A stretch of 64,000 bases of DNA from Tumebacillus lacus (GTDB taxonomy: Bacteria; Bacillota; Bacilli; Tumebacillales; Tumebacillaceae), in the NCBI RefSeq assembly GCF_026410385.1, contig NZ_JAPMLT010000008.1:1-64000 (forward strand). The letters are read 5' to 3'. The notes beneath the pieces are model-generated. The model was given only the letters and a program-made list of their open reading frames with translations, did no database searches and was not told the DNA's origin. Positions 43,377 through 51,574 of this stretch are shown here, piece by piece. Position 1 is the first letter of the stretch. Every line of letters starts with the position of its first letter. Made by a program: the position numbers and the translations under genes.

Positions 43377-44555
43377 TTAATTCCCCCATTTTTCTGCATT
43401 GGACGGAATGTTATTAACCGGAAGTGCCTTGAGTGAGACAAGGACTTGAGCAGCCTTCTCACGGACTTCGATGTCGGTATGATTGACCAATGTCTCGACG
43501 TTTGCCTCTGCCGTTCTGAGTTTTGCATACATCACTGCTTGGAGTGCCGCCAGGATGTACTCTCGTGGTTGTCCTGTTTCCAGCATGGAGAGCACGGTTT
43601 TCTGGTTGCGTTCCAGAGTATAATTCGCGATGTCAGTATTTCCATACTTGCCGTAGACATCAAGGACAGCCAGCACAGATTCTGGACCGCCCAAGAGGCC
43701 TATGGAATAGACGGTGGTTGCGTACACTTCTGCATCTTTGGTATCTTTCGCCAGTTGCTTCATCACCTTGATATCCTTCAACGTGCCTGACTTCGCCCCT
43801 TCTGCAACCGCGTGGCGGACAAGGATGCCCTCTTCGGAGAGCGGGTTTTTCATCACCTCAGCCACGGCTTGTGCCAGACCGGGATGGTTGGTGCGCTTCA
43901 TGGCGGTCAGCGCCGCGCCCTTGACGGCAGCCGGGGTGTCCGTATCGTTGACAATGTCTGCTAATGCTTTTTCCTGTTTGGCTTTCTTTCCCCCGTCTTT
44001 CGGAACATCGCGCAATTTCATAAGTGAATATTTACGGACCGCTTCCTTTTCAGACTTATCAGATGCTAATTCGATCAGCAAGTCGCCAAGTTTTTCCTTC
44101 TCACTGTCCTGCGTCGCTTCAGAAGCAACACGTTCTTTTTTAAAACCGACCGAGACAGTTCCATCGAGCAGGAAAGAACGGAAATTATCGTTGTTGGTTT
44201 TGTCTTTCACCATAGACGCGATGTCCTCCATCGGGAGGCCCGCATCCCAGCGTTTCTTTAGCAACGGGACGAACATAGCTCCCTGCTGGTCGAGTGCCAA
44301 TTCGCCTGCATTCGACAATTCATACGCTGCTTCCAAGATCTCCTGTGTATTCAAGTTAGAAACGTATGCGTCGATCTCTTGCGGCTTTCCTTTAAGTTCA
44401 CGAATCTTGTTGATGTGTTTGTTTTGGGATACGGATTCCTTACTAATCTTGATATCGTCTTGGGTCGCCATCGCGGTTGCCATGCTTAGCGCTGAACCTG
44501 CTGCAAGAGTCAGGGTCAAAGCAATTAGAGTGAGCTTTTTCTTAGATGCGGTCAT
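43377..44555 (-). CDS. Exported HEAT-like repeat protein
   Basis: A 392-residue exported protein with signal KLTLIALTLTLAAGSALSMATA. The rest is all-helical in ~30-residue HEAT-like units, for example KYSLMKLRDVPKDG, AVKGAALTAMKRTNHPGL, LVRHAVAEGAKSG and VREKAAQVLVSLKALP. Such solenoids bind protein or polysaccharide partners. The next gene encodes an exported papain-like enzyme, which may be the partner. ATG at 44555 with GGAGG in front. The frame continues upstream to 44657 without a ribosome site. Confidence 0.75.
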   Translation of the reverse strand: MTASKKKLTLIALTLTLAAGSALSMATAMATQDDIKISKESVSQNKHINKIRELKGKPQEIDAYVSNLNTQEILEAAYELSNAGELALDQQGAMFVPLLKKRWDAGLPMEDIASMVKDKTNNDNFRSFLLDGTVSVGFKKERVASEATQDSEKEKLGDLLIELASDKSEKEAVRKYSLMKLRDVPKDGGKKAKQEKALADIVNDTDTPAAVKGAALTAMKRTNHPGLAQAVAEVMKNPLSEEGILVRHAVAEGAKSGTLKDIKVMKQLAKDTKDAEVYATTVYSIGLLGGPESVLAVLDVYGKYGNTDIANYTLERNQKTVLSMLETGQPREYILAALQAVMYAKLRTAEANVETLVNHTDIEVREKAAQVLVSLKALPVNNIPSNAEKWGN

Positions 44556-45011
44556 ATCCAGCCTCCGTTTTTCACTTGTTGTTGTTCCTTGTAAGGTGCA
44601 CAACCAAACAGTAACACATTTGACAGTTACTGTAGATATAAAGTTTGCATAAAACACAAAAATAGTACTTACCGCCTATTCTTTATGTTTAATTGATATC
44701 AACTGACCTAGATGTCATATCCCGTTAAAATAGGCACTGTGTCACAAGTCCCACTCATCCTTTCCCATATCCTCAAAGCTTAATGCTTGCGGCTAATTTG
44801 ACTTACTCCTCTCAGCCCTTGGTTATTCCCTTGCATTTTCCTTAAATATCGAATCTTCCTCGATGAGATGGATCGTAAATATGTTCTATATAATACGAAT
44901 TTACGTTTACTTTTCGGTTCTCTGATCTGACAAAGTCCTCTCATCTAGCAAAGTGATTCTATTCTATTTTTGAATAACGATTACTGTGGAACGCAGGTTT
45001 CCACTTCAATC
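44556..45011. other. AT-rich intergenic region upstream of the HEAT/papain pair
   Basis: No gene seen. It is much more AT-rich than its neighbours. A palindrome ACAGTTACTGT lies at 44623-44633 with a partial copy ACAGTAAC at 44608-44615, about 60 bases upstream of the HEAT gene; this could be an operator for the pair. The rest shows no clear structure. Confidence 0.4.
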
Positions 45012-45045
45012 AAGAAAAGAGCCTTCGCAGGAAGGCTCTTTTCAT

Positions 45046-45203
45046 AGTCGTATTCTTCTTCGAAAACTGCACGCCCCACGATCAGGCTCCGGTAGACGAG
45101 GATCGCCGTGCGCAGATGCTCCTACGACGGAGCGGCGGTTGTCACCCGCCTTTGCAGCCACGCCGAGGTCGGGAAAAGCACCCGCGTCTCGAACGGTCTC
45201 GCC
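45046..45203 (-). pseudogene. DUF1385 3' fragment
   Basis: Diverged copy of the last ~55 codons of the DUF1385 gene, with no 5' part. It has several substitutions, including changes at the stop region, so it is not expressed as a protein. It marks the left end of the duplicated block. Confidence 0.8.
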
Positions 45204-45246
45204 TGTCTGTTTTACTGTGCCCTCATTGTAACGCGAACCAGAAAAA

Positions 45247-45291
45247 GAAAAAAGCCGCCCCCCGCGCTGTACAAGCGCATGGGAACGGCTG
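45247..45291 (-). terminator. Terminator of the FAD oxidoreductase gene
   Basis: Minus-strand stem AGCCGTTCCC / GGGGGCGGCT with an inner GCGC stem around TTGTACA, then TTTTTTC. Duplicate of the element at 41950. Confidence 0.8.
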
Positions 45292-45296
45292 ACATA

Positions 45297-47138
45297 TCAA
45301 TGACTTCGCTCTTTCATCAGGTCATGCAACCGCACGACTTGGTAGTACCCCTCCGCCCGCGTCAACGCCCGCTTTTGCGGGGATCGCGCCTGCAACTCGC
45401 GGTCGATCCACTCGTTGACGACCGCGATCTTCCATGCCTCTTTCGAATTGAGCGGCTGCTTGGCAAACGCCATTGCGTACAACGCCATCTTGTCGCCGGT
45501 GAGCGGAGCGGCAGTCGGCTTAAGCACCGCGATGCGGGCTTTCAACCCTTCCGGATCGGCCCCCTGCCCCTTTTTCCACAGCCGTTCATACAGGCGGGCA
45601 AACTCCTGCTCGGTCATCGGCTGATGTTCCTGCAGGTGGTTGTCATACCCGGCAAAGATCAAGCCTTGCTGATACAGTCGCTTGAGCTGCGGGTAAAACC
45701 ACGCGCCTTGATACGGATAGGGCAGTGTGAACGGTTCCACCAACGCCCCGCCCCGCTTCAACTCCCCGCGCAGCTTCTCGATCATCTCCGGGTCGCGGCT
45801 CATCTCGCGAAACCCGATCCCGTGCTGAATCGACAGCGCCGCCGCCACCCCGGCCGCCTCTCCCGCCGTCATCCCGGTCGGGATCGTGCGGGCGCTGCCG
45901 GCCGCCAGCGACGAATAGCCGGACGCGCGGGAGGCTACCAGCAGGCGATCGACCTTCTGAGGCACCAGCGAGCGGAACGGGATCGCGTACTGCGCCGGGT
46001 CGATGACGACCACGTCGTCTTTTTCGGCGGACGTCGCTTGGATGTCGACCGGATACGCGCCATAGCCGACCGAGTCCCACTGGTCGCGGTTTTCCCACAC
46101 ATCTTCGATCTGCAGATTGTACTCCGCCTGGATATGCCGCGTCTCCCGGACATACAGTTGCTGCGGATACGACGCGATCTCCGCGTGTTCAAACGCGACA
46201 GGCACCTCTTTGCGCAGAAACGTCAGCACATGGCCCGTCTCCTGCTTGGCGATCTCATACGCCTCGCGCTTTTGCGCAGCATCCAGCCCGTCGACCCCGA
46301 GGATCTGCAGGGCGTTGATGTAAATGGTGCCGTCGCTGTTGCGGCCGATGTTGAGCCCGCGCAGTCTCGCGCGCGGCGACTGCGGTCGGTAGGCGTCGGT
46401 GATCTTCCAGAACCCCCATGCCGCGTTGCCGTTGATCTCGCCGCCGCCAAACTTTTTCGCTGCAAACGCCTTTTTGATGCCGTCCCAGTCGACGTGTTTC
46501 AAATGGATCATCAGCGTGACGGCCATCTCCGTGCGCCGTCCGATGTCCTCCTGGCCGATCGTGTGCGGCACGCCTGCCTGTGCCGCCAGATCGGCATCCT
46601 CCGTCGAATCGATAAATCGCTTGCCGAAAAACACCTGCTCGCCGTTCGCCTTGCTCTCCGTGACGATCCCGTTCAGCTCCGAACCGTCGTCCGAAGTCAA
46701 CGCTTGCTTAAACCGCGTCTGCGGAAGGAAGGTGAGATTCGGCTCCCCCTCGATCATCTGCAGAAAAGCGTCCTGCCCTTTGTCGATGTCGATCACCGGC
46801 TGCGAGCCGACCGACCGGTGCCATTCTGCAAACAGACCGCCGTTGACGTTTTGGTTGTTGTGCGCGGCGAGGTCGAGATAGTTCAACGCGCCGTAGATCA
46901 TCAAACCGCCGGGTCCGTCCCGCTCTTCCAGCAGCAGCGTTTTCAGACCGCGCCTCGCTGCTGCCACCGCCGCCACCACGCCTTCCGGTTCGGCGCCGAC
47001 GACGATCAGATCGTACTGTCCGGGTGTCTCGGGTTTCACAGAGGCGTTCGTTTCCTGCGTGCGTATATGAACGATGCCGGCCAGCGGTAACAACATCAAT
47101 ACCAAGACTAAAATCCACAAAGCGTAGATTCGTTTCAT
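45297..47138 (-). CDS. Membrane-anchored FAD-dependent oxidoreductase
   Basis: A 613-residue flavoprotein. An uncleaved N-terminal signal anchor (IYALWILVLVLMLLPLAGIVHI) precedes a FAD_oxidored domain: Rossmann motif DLIVVGAEPEGVVAAVAAARRG, LLLEERDGPGG, RFIDSTEDADLAAQAG and, near 430-470, ASRASGYSSLAAGSARTIPTGMTAGEAAGVAAAL. The C-terminal ~120 residues look like two helical SLH-like modules (LKRLYQQGLIFAGYDNH..ARLYERLWKKG). The protein is extracytoplasmic by topology. The intact gene lies here, and a truncated copy of its 3' end lies at 41998. Substrate unknown. Confidence 0.82.
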   Translation of the reverse strand: MKRIYALWILVLVLMLLPLAGIVHIRTQETNASVKPETPGQYDLIVVGAEPEGVVAAVAAARRGLKTLLLEERDGPGGLMIYGALNYLDLAAHNNQNVNGGLFAEWHRSVGSQPVIDIDKGQDAFLQMIEGEPNLTFLPQTRFKQALTSDDGSELNGIVTESKANGEQVFFGKRFIDSTEDADLAAQAGVPHTIGQEDIGRRTEMAVTLMIHLKHVDWDGIKKAFAAKKFGGGEINGNAAWGFWKITDAYRPQSPRARLRGLNIGRNSDGTIYINALQILGVDGLDAAQKREAYEIAKQETGHVLTFLRKEVPVAFEHAEIASYPQQLYVRETRHIQAEYNLQIEDVWENRDQWDSVGYGAYPVDIQATSAEKDDVVVIDPAQYAIPFRSLVPQKVDRLLVASRASGYSSLAAGSARTIPTGMTAGEAAGVAAALSIQHGIGFREMSRDPEMIEKLRGELKRGGALVEPFTLPYPYQGAWFYPQLKRLYQQGLIFAGYDNHLQEHQPMTEQEFARLYERLWKKGQGADPEGLKARIAVLKPTAAPLTGDKMALYAMAFAKQPLNSKEAWKIAVVNEWIDRELQARSPQKRALTRAEGYYQVVRLHDLMKERSH

Positions 47139-47273
47139 CAGCCAGACTCCTTCTCTTTCTATCAGTCTATGTTGTTACCTTACTAGAATATGGCGGCAAC
47201 GCCGATTTCATACCCCATACCCTCATAAAATTCAAATTTCTTCGGCAAAATTCCTGCCGCAAACGGGCAAAGA

Positions 47274-47318
47274 AAAAGCTTCCGCGCCAAACGGAGATCT
47301 CCGTTTCGGGAAGCTTTT
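47274..47318 (-). terminator. Terminator after the first XRE-TPR regulator gene
   Basis: AAAAGCTTCCCGAAACGG on the minus strand pairs with the complementary arm around an inner GGAGATCTCC palindrome, and is followed by TTTTTC. Confidence 0.75.
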
Positions 47319-47335
47319 GGATCTGCAGGCACCCT

Positions 47336-48625
47336 TTACAGCGCAATGCCGCGCTTGCGCAGTTTGTTGTGCAGGATATCGTGATATTTTTCCAAGCGCT
47401 TAAACGCCTCTTGGTACTGCCCTTGCTCGTCGAGATACTGGCACAGAGACAGCGTCAACTCTTCCAACTCAGCCAAGAGCCCCAACGATTCATAGATGCT
47501 CATCGCCTCATCATAGTGCACGCGGCCATCCTGGGCACAGCCGTAGCGGAACTGGACGAACGACAGCACCTGATGCGCCTTGCCCAGCGCCCGCTGCTTG
47601 TTTTTCATCAGGCGGATCGCCTGCCGGGCCGCTTCCATCGCTTCATCGCTCATGTCGTTTTCCAGATAGACTTCCGCGATGTCCGCATACGTTTCGCCGG
47701 CTCGCTCCAGTTCATCCTGCTCCTCGTACTGCGCGGCAAACCGCTTCAACTCGAGCACCGCCGTCTCCCAGCTCTTCTCATGTCTCTCCAGCAGGATCAG
47801 TTGTCGCTGCACATCCCGGTAGGCGGTGAGATGATTGCGCGTCTTCAAGATCGCCAAGGCCAGCATCGCGTACTCCCCCGACTTCTCAAAATCGCCCGCC
47901 TTTTGGTAAGTTTCTGACAAACGCAAGTAGGTGCGCCCGATGCCGTCGAGGTCGGAGATGCCTTCGTAGCAGGCCAGCACGTCCGCGTAGTAGCGGGCTG
48001 CCTCGTCGACCTTGCCGATCGCCTGGGAGAGTGCCGCGATCTGGTAAAGCGCCCTCGCCTGCAACTGCGGCTCGCACAGTTCGCCGCGGCGATACTCCTC
48101 CAAAGCGCGCTGCGTGTGATAGATCGCCAGTTGCAGCTCTTTGTCCTTCTCCGCAGCCGCGCCCAGTTGAATCAGAGCCGAGACCATCAACCGCACATCT
48201 TCACGCTCCGACGCTTGTTCAGACACCTTGGCAAACGCGACCGACGCTTCCGACACTCGGCCGGTCTCCAGATAACAGATACCCAGTTCAAACAGCGTTT
48301 CCGTCTCCGGCACCTGAGTCCGCGATTCGCCGAGCAGCTCTTCCAGCAGCGGAATCGCCGATGCGTACTCCCGCGCCTGCACCAGCGCGAGCGCCATCTT
48401 GTATTTGCTCGTGTATTCCATGTCGAGATTGACATCGGCCAGCAACTTGTCCAGCGAGACGTCCAACCGCTCCGCAATCGCGAAAAGCACCTTATAAGAA
48501 GGGCGTGCCCGATCCGATTCGATCTGCGAGATCATGCTCGGTGTGCAAAGCCCCCGCGACAGATCCATCTGGGTCATTTCTCGTTTCATGCGCAATTCTT
48601 TGATGCGTTGTCCAAGTGAACTCAT
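47336..48625 (-). CDS. XRE-type HTH regulator with TPR repeats
   Basis: A 429-residue protein. Residues 1-65 are an XRE HTH (LGQRIKELRMKREMTQMDLS, CTPSMISQIESDRARPSYKVL). The remainder is ~9 TPR-like helical pairs (FELGICYLETGRVSEASVAF, ARALYQIAALSQAIGKVDEA, YLRLSETYQKAGDFEKSGEYA). This architecture matches RRNPP-family peptide receptors and related one-component regulators. No small peptide gene with a signal sequence was found next to its 3' end, in contrast to the regulator at 49036. The start codon is a weak-context ATG at 48625 with AGGGGGATAC upstream. Confidence 0.8.
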   Translation of the reverse strand: MSSLGQRIKELRMKREMTQMDLSRGLCTPSMISQIESDRARPSYKVLFAIAERLDVSLDKLLADVNLDMEYTSKYKMALALVQAREYASAIPLLEELLGESRTQVPETETLFELGICYLETGRVSEASVAFAKVSEQASEREDVRLMVSALIQLGAAAEKDKELQLAIYHTQRALEEYRRGELCEPQLQARALYQIAALSQAIGKVDEAARYYADVLACYEGISDLDGIGRTYLRLSETYQKAGDFEKSGEYAMLALAILKTRNHLTAYRDVQRQLILLERHEKSWETAVLELKRFAAQYEEQDELERAGETYADIAEVYLENDMSDEAMEAARQAIRLMKNKQRALGKAHQVLSFVQFRYGCAQDGRVHYDEAMSIYESLGLLAELEELTLSLCQYLDEQGQYQEAFKRLEKYHDILHNKLRKRGIAL

Positions 48626-48777
48626 TTTGCTTCGTATCCCCCTATAAAGCTGAAATCCCGCCCCTGTTAATGAATATACATACCCTCAATAAAATAGATA
48701 TTACCAAAAATCAAAAATAAGGGAATGTTATTTTGATTATATCTGTGACGTTCCGTATTTTTAATGTAGAGCGTCAC

Positions 48778-48808
48778 AAAAAAATCTCCCCATAAGCGGG
48801 GAGATTTT
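48778..48808 (-). terminator. Terminator of the signal-peptide gene
   Basis: AAAATCTCCCC / GGGGAGATTTT with loop ATAAGC and a poly-T tail on the minus strand, 40 bases after the 43-residue ORF. Confidence 0.9.
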
Positions 48809-48847
48809 GGTCGGTTCATCATGTAAATGAGAAAGAATGACTGCGGA

Positions 48848-48979
48848 TTATTTCGAGATGATGTACGGACCCGGTCCTTCCATCGCTGCGGTCGGAGTGG
48901 TGTCGAGCGTCAGAGCGGTGCCAGCCACCGCCACGGTGAACATTGCTGCAAACATTGCGAATACTGCTACCTTTTTCAT
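48848..48979 (-). CDS. 43-residue exported peptide, candidate RRNPP pheromone precursor
   Basis: A short ORF with start ATG 48979 and a good site (AAGGGGAG nine bases upstream). The first ~20 residues MKKVAVFAMFAAMFTVAVAG form a textbook Sec signal peptide with an AxA-like end. The rest is a short tail ending GPGPYIISK. It lies 56 bases downstream of the XRE-TPR regulator gene on the same strand and ends in a strong terminator. This is the layout of receptor and pre-pheromone genes such as rap-phr or nprR-nprX. The active form would be a C-terminal oligopeptide; this is inference. Confidence 0.7.
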   Translation of the reverse strand: MKKVAVFAMFAAMFTVAVAGTALTLDTTPTAAMEGPGPYIISK

Positions 48980-49035
48980 TTGATCTTCTCCCCTTGTCAT
49001 ATAAATAATTCGGCAGTTCGCCGAAACTGTTTGAC

Positions 49036-50196
49036 CTAGAACCAATCTCCCTTGCGATACCCGCTGATCTTGCAAGGGAGATTTTCTTTGAGCACACGAA
49101 AATATTTTTGCGCAGATGAGTAATCCTCTGCCTGCAGATAATACTCCGTCAAGAAATCGGCCGCCGTGCAGCGAACCTCTTGCGACGTCATCGTCAGGTC
49201 AAAGATCGCTTCCGCATAAGCGGGATCTCCGGAGATGTGCGCGCGCATCAGCAGCAGTTTGGCCTTGATCTCCGCCAACTCCAGATCGGGCTGTTGCAGA
49301 TCGGCCAGCCGGCGGTCGATCGTCGACAGCGCCTCCTCCGTCTCTCCGAGACAGATCAGCGATCGGGAGAGCACAGCGTCCAACGACGCCTGCCAGTAGA
49401 TCGAGCCGTTTTGCAAATTGGTGCGGGCGATGAGCAGCAGGTCTTTCGCTTCTTGAAAATTCCCGTCCTGATGCTCCAGATGCGCCAAATCGTGTTGCAA
49501 TTTGCCGATCAGCAGCTTGTCTTCCACGCCTTTGTAGTGCTCATGGCTCATCTTAAAATACTCTCTCGCCTGCAACGTGTCGCCTTTGCGATAGGCGATA
49601 ATCGCCCGATAGTGGCAGATCCGCCCCAGTTGCTCGGCATCGTAGCGGAACACTTCCTCCACCTCAGACAGCAGCGGAACCAGCCGTTCATGCTGGCCTT
49701 GTTTGTGATAGGAGGCCATCAGGTTGTTACAGGCGCGGCGGATGCGCGAGTAGTCGTCCAGTTTCAACGCCATCTCAAGGGACCTCTGCCACGCTTCGTG
49801 CGCTTCGCTCAGGATGCGCAGGTGGTAGAGGGCGCGGCCGAGCAGGTTGTAGGCGTCTGTCAGCTCGGTGCGGCCGATCGCCAGCGCCACCAGCGTCTCC
49901 GCCAAACGCCGGGCCCGCCACGGGTTCTTGCCGCTCGTCAGCAGCGCGCTCAGCTCCTGTTCGAGAGGCAGCGTATCCTTCTGTTTGATCCGCTCCACCG
50001 TCACGCCAAGGCCGCCTGCGATCTTCTCCAGCTCTTCCGCAGTTGCGTAGCGACCGTCGAGGATGCGCTCCAGCGTCATCCGGCCGATCCCGATCTCTTT
50101 GGCCAAGCCGCGCACAGTGATCTTCTTCGCCTCCAGGATCTCCTTGATCCTGTTGCCCAGCCATACATTGTAGTCCCCAGTCTCTCGCGGTTGCAT
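49036..50196 (-). CDS. XRE-type HTH regulator with TPR repeats, candidate peptide receptor
   Basis: A 386-residue protein. Residues 8-70 form an HTH (LGNRIKEILEAKKITVRGLAKEIG, IGRMTLERILDGRYATAEELEKIAG). From about 100 to 375 there are seven to eight TPR-like units (DAYNLLGRALYHLRILSEAHEAW, RRACNNLMASYHKQGQHERLVPLL, GKLQHDLAHLEHQDGNFQEA). It resembles RRNPP receptors (PlcR, NprR, Rgg). I chose the ATG at 50196 (AGAGGTGAG upstream); the frame opens further upstream without a ribosome site. The exported 43-residue peptide gene follows. Confidence 0.82.
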   Translation of the reverse strand: MQPRETGDYNVWLGNRIKEILEAKKITVRGLAKEIGIGRMTLERILDGRYATAEELEKIAGGLGVTVERIKQKDTLPLEQELSALLTSGKNPWRARRLAETLVALAIGRTELTDAYNLLGRALYHLRILSEAHEAWQRSLEMALKLDDYSRIRRACNNLMASYHKQGQHERLVPLLSEVEEVFRYDAEQLGRICHYRAIIAYRKGDTLQAREYFKMSHEHYKGVEDKLLIGKLQHDLAHLEHQDGNFQEAKDLLLIARTNLQNGSIYWQASLDAVLSRSLICLGETEEALSTIDRRLADLQQPDLELAEIKAKLLLMRAHISGDPAYAEAIFDLTMTSQEVRCTAADFLTEYYLQAEDYSSAQKYFRVLKENLPCKISGYRKGDWF

Positions 50197-50426
50197 CGTT
50201 CTCACCTCTGCTCTTTGCATGGAAGAGGCCGGCCAATCGTCGATAATAAATACTATTTTCAGAATGAATGTTATCACACGATCTTCACTCAAACAATAAT
50301 TTGACTAAATTTCAATTCCGGTGATGTTCGCCAAATGAGCATTTAACAGCAACAGTCAGGGCAGCACCAACCAGACACCCTCGGCATAGTGTGGGTAGTA
50401 GCCCATTCAACCGGAGGTGAAAGCCT

Positions 50427-51107
50427 GTGACGACGATCGGACTGCAGGAGGGCTGGGCGGAAAACCGTCCCGTGCGATATGTGACGGCCGGACAGACGCC
50501 GCTCACGCTCGGCGGGATGTATGTGCTCGTGCGCGGCTACGACCCGCGCGGCGGCCCGCTGTTGCTCCCGCGCCACAAACAGATCCTCGACTCGATTCCG
50601 GGGATGCCCGGCTACAGCGCCTTGCGCTTGGTACATTTTGTGGAAGTGCCGGCCGATCTGCCGCTTGGTTCGGTGAAGAGCGTACAGGACGTGTTGAAGC
50701 GCTCCCTGCGCATTCGCACGCCCGGCATGATCGTAAACGCGCCCGTGGTGCCGCTCGACAGCAAAAGCACCGTCTACCCGATTGTGCCCGCCTGGCACGA
50801 GGGGATGGAGATCGGCTACCTCGACATCGGTCCGACACCGATCCGCGCCGGCAACGCCTACCAGTGCATTCGCGGCATCGACCGGGCCACGGGACGCATC
50901 GTGCCGGTCGAAGGTCAGAAGATGATCTTCGACGCCCTGCCGAGCAACCCGTCGTATTCGCCGATCTGGCGACTGCACTATGTGCGCGTGCCGGACGGCA
51001 TCGAGCCGGACACCCTGCGCAGCGTGCAGACGATCCGCGACCGCAAACTGGCGATCCGGCCGACGACGATGACGATCAACGCCCCGATCCCGGACGTCGG
51101 GATCTGA
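50427..51107 (+). CDS. Internally duplicated protein of unknown function
   Basis: A 226-residue protein built from two similar ~85-residue halves. The first contains MYVLVRGYDPRGGPLLLP, IPGMPGYSALRLVHFVEVP, VKSVQDVLKRSLRI and MIVNAPVVP. The second contains YQCIRGIDRATGRIVPV, LPSNPSYSPIWRLHYVRVP, LRSVQTIRDRKLAI and MTINAPIPD. The alternation of a YSxxxRxHxVxVP block with a terminal NAP motif suggests a duplicated beta-rich domain. No signal or membrane segment. I cannot name the family with certainty. GTG start with CCGGAGG upstream. Confidence 0.7.
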   Translation: MTTIGLQEGWAENRPVRYVTAGQTPLTLGGMYVLVRGYDPRGGPLLLPRHKQILDSIPGMPGYSALRLVHFVEVPADLPLGSVKSVQDVLKRSLRIRTPGMIVNAPVVPLDSKSTVYPIVPAWHEGMEIGYLDIGPTPIRAGNAYQCIRGIDRATGRIVPVEGQKMIFDALPSNPSYSPIWRLHYVRVPDGIEPDTLRSVQTIRDRKLAIRPTTMTINAPIPDVGI

Positions 51108-51133
51108 GGGTGAGGATCTGCGGCCCCAAAAAG

Positions 51134-51179
51134 AAAAACCACGCAGCCGGCACAAAGCGTGCGGCACGTGGTTTTTTTC
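51134..51179. terminator. Bidirectional terminator
   Basis: AAAAACCACG / CGTGGTTTTTTT with an inner GCCG/CGGC stem. It separates the duplicated-domain gene from the HPr-like gene. Confidence 0.85.
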
Positions 51180-51198
51180 TTTTTCACGAAATAAGGGA

Positions 51199-51456
51199 CT
51201 AGCCTTCCTGTTCGACCAGCTCAGCCAGGCGGTTGACGGCCGAGTCAGCGTCGGTGCCTTCTGCCTTGATCACGATTTCCGTGCCGTTGCTGATCGCCAG
51301 CGACATGATGCCCATGATGCTTTTGGCGTTGACCGACTTGCCCTGTTTTTCCACGAAGATCTCACTGACAAACTTGTTTGCTTCTTGCACGAACAAAGCA
51401 GCCGGACGTGCATGCAGGCCGGCGCGAAGTCCGACGGTCACTCGCTTTTCTGCCAC
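51199..51456 (-). CDS. HPr-family protein at the crh position, with His15
   Basis: An 85-residue PTS phosphocarrier-like protein. The sequence is Crh-like overall (ARPAALFVQEANKF, EKQGKSVNAKSIMGIMSLA), and it lies at the end of the yvcJ-yvcK-whiA locus as crh does in B. subtilis. Unlike Crh, which has Gln15, it has His15 (GLHARPAA), so it could be phosphorylated by EI. Ser46 (AKSIMG) is present for HPr kinase. Preceded by a GGAGG site. Whether it serves sugar transport, CcpA control, or both is not shown. Confidence 0.9.
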   Translation of the reverse strand: MAEKRVTVGLRAGLHARPAALFVQEANKFVSEIFVEKQGKSVNAKSIMGIMSLAISNGTEIVIKAEGTDADSAVNRLAELVEQEG

Positions 51457-51574
51457 CGCAATGGTCCCTCCTCAACAAATCTTGGTAGTAGTATACCACA
51501 GAGTCCTGCTTGTGAAAGCGTTTGTCAGGGCGACGAATGGAACAAAAATGCCACGACTTTTTTGTACAAAATAG

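Larger units (their letters stand above)
45012..45630. repeat. Segmental duplication of 40492-42331 with a 1.2-kb internal deletion
   Basis: 45012-45203 matches 40492-40683 (terminator plus 3' end of DUF1385) and 45203-45630 matches 41904-42331 (glycosylase promoter side plus oxidoreductase 3' end). The segment 40684-41903 is missing. Identity is high, with scattered substitutions. Orientation is direct. Confidence 0.92.

Noticed and set aside
47139..47273. Pheromone ORF downstream of the first XRE-TPR regulator
   Set aside because: Only 11- and 19-codon frames without a signal sequence or ribosome site were found there.
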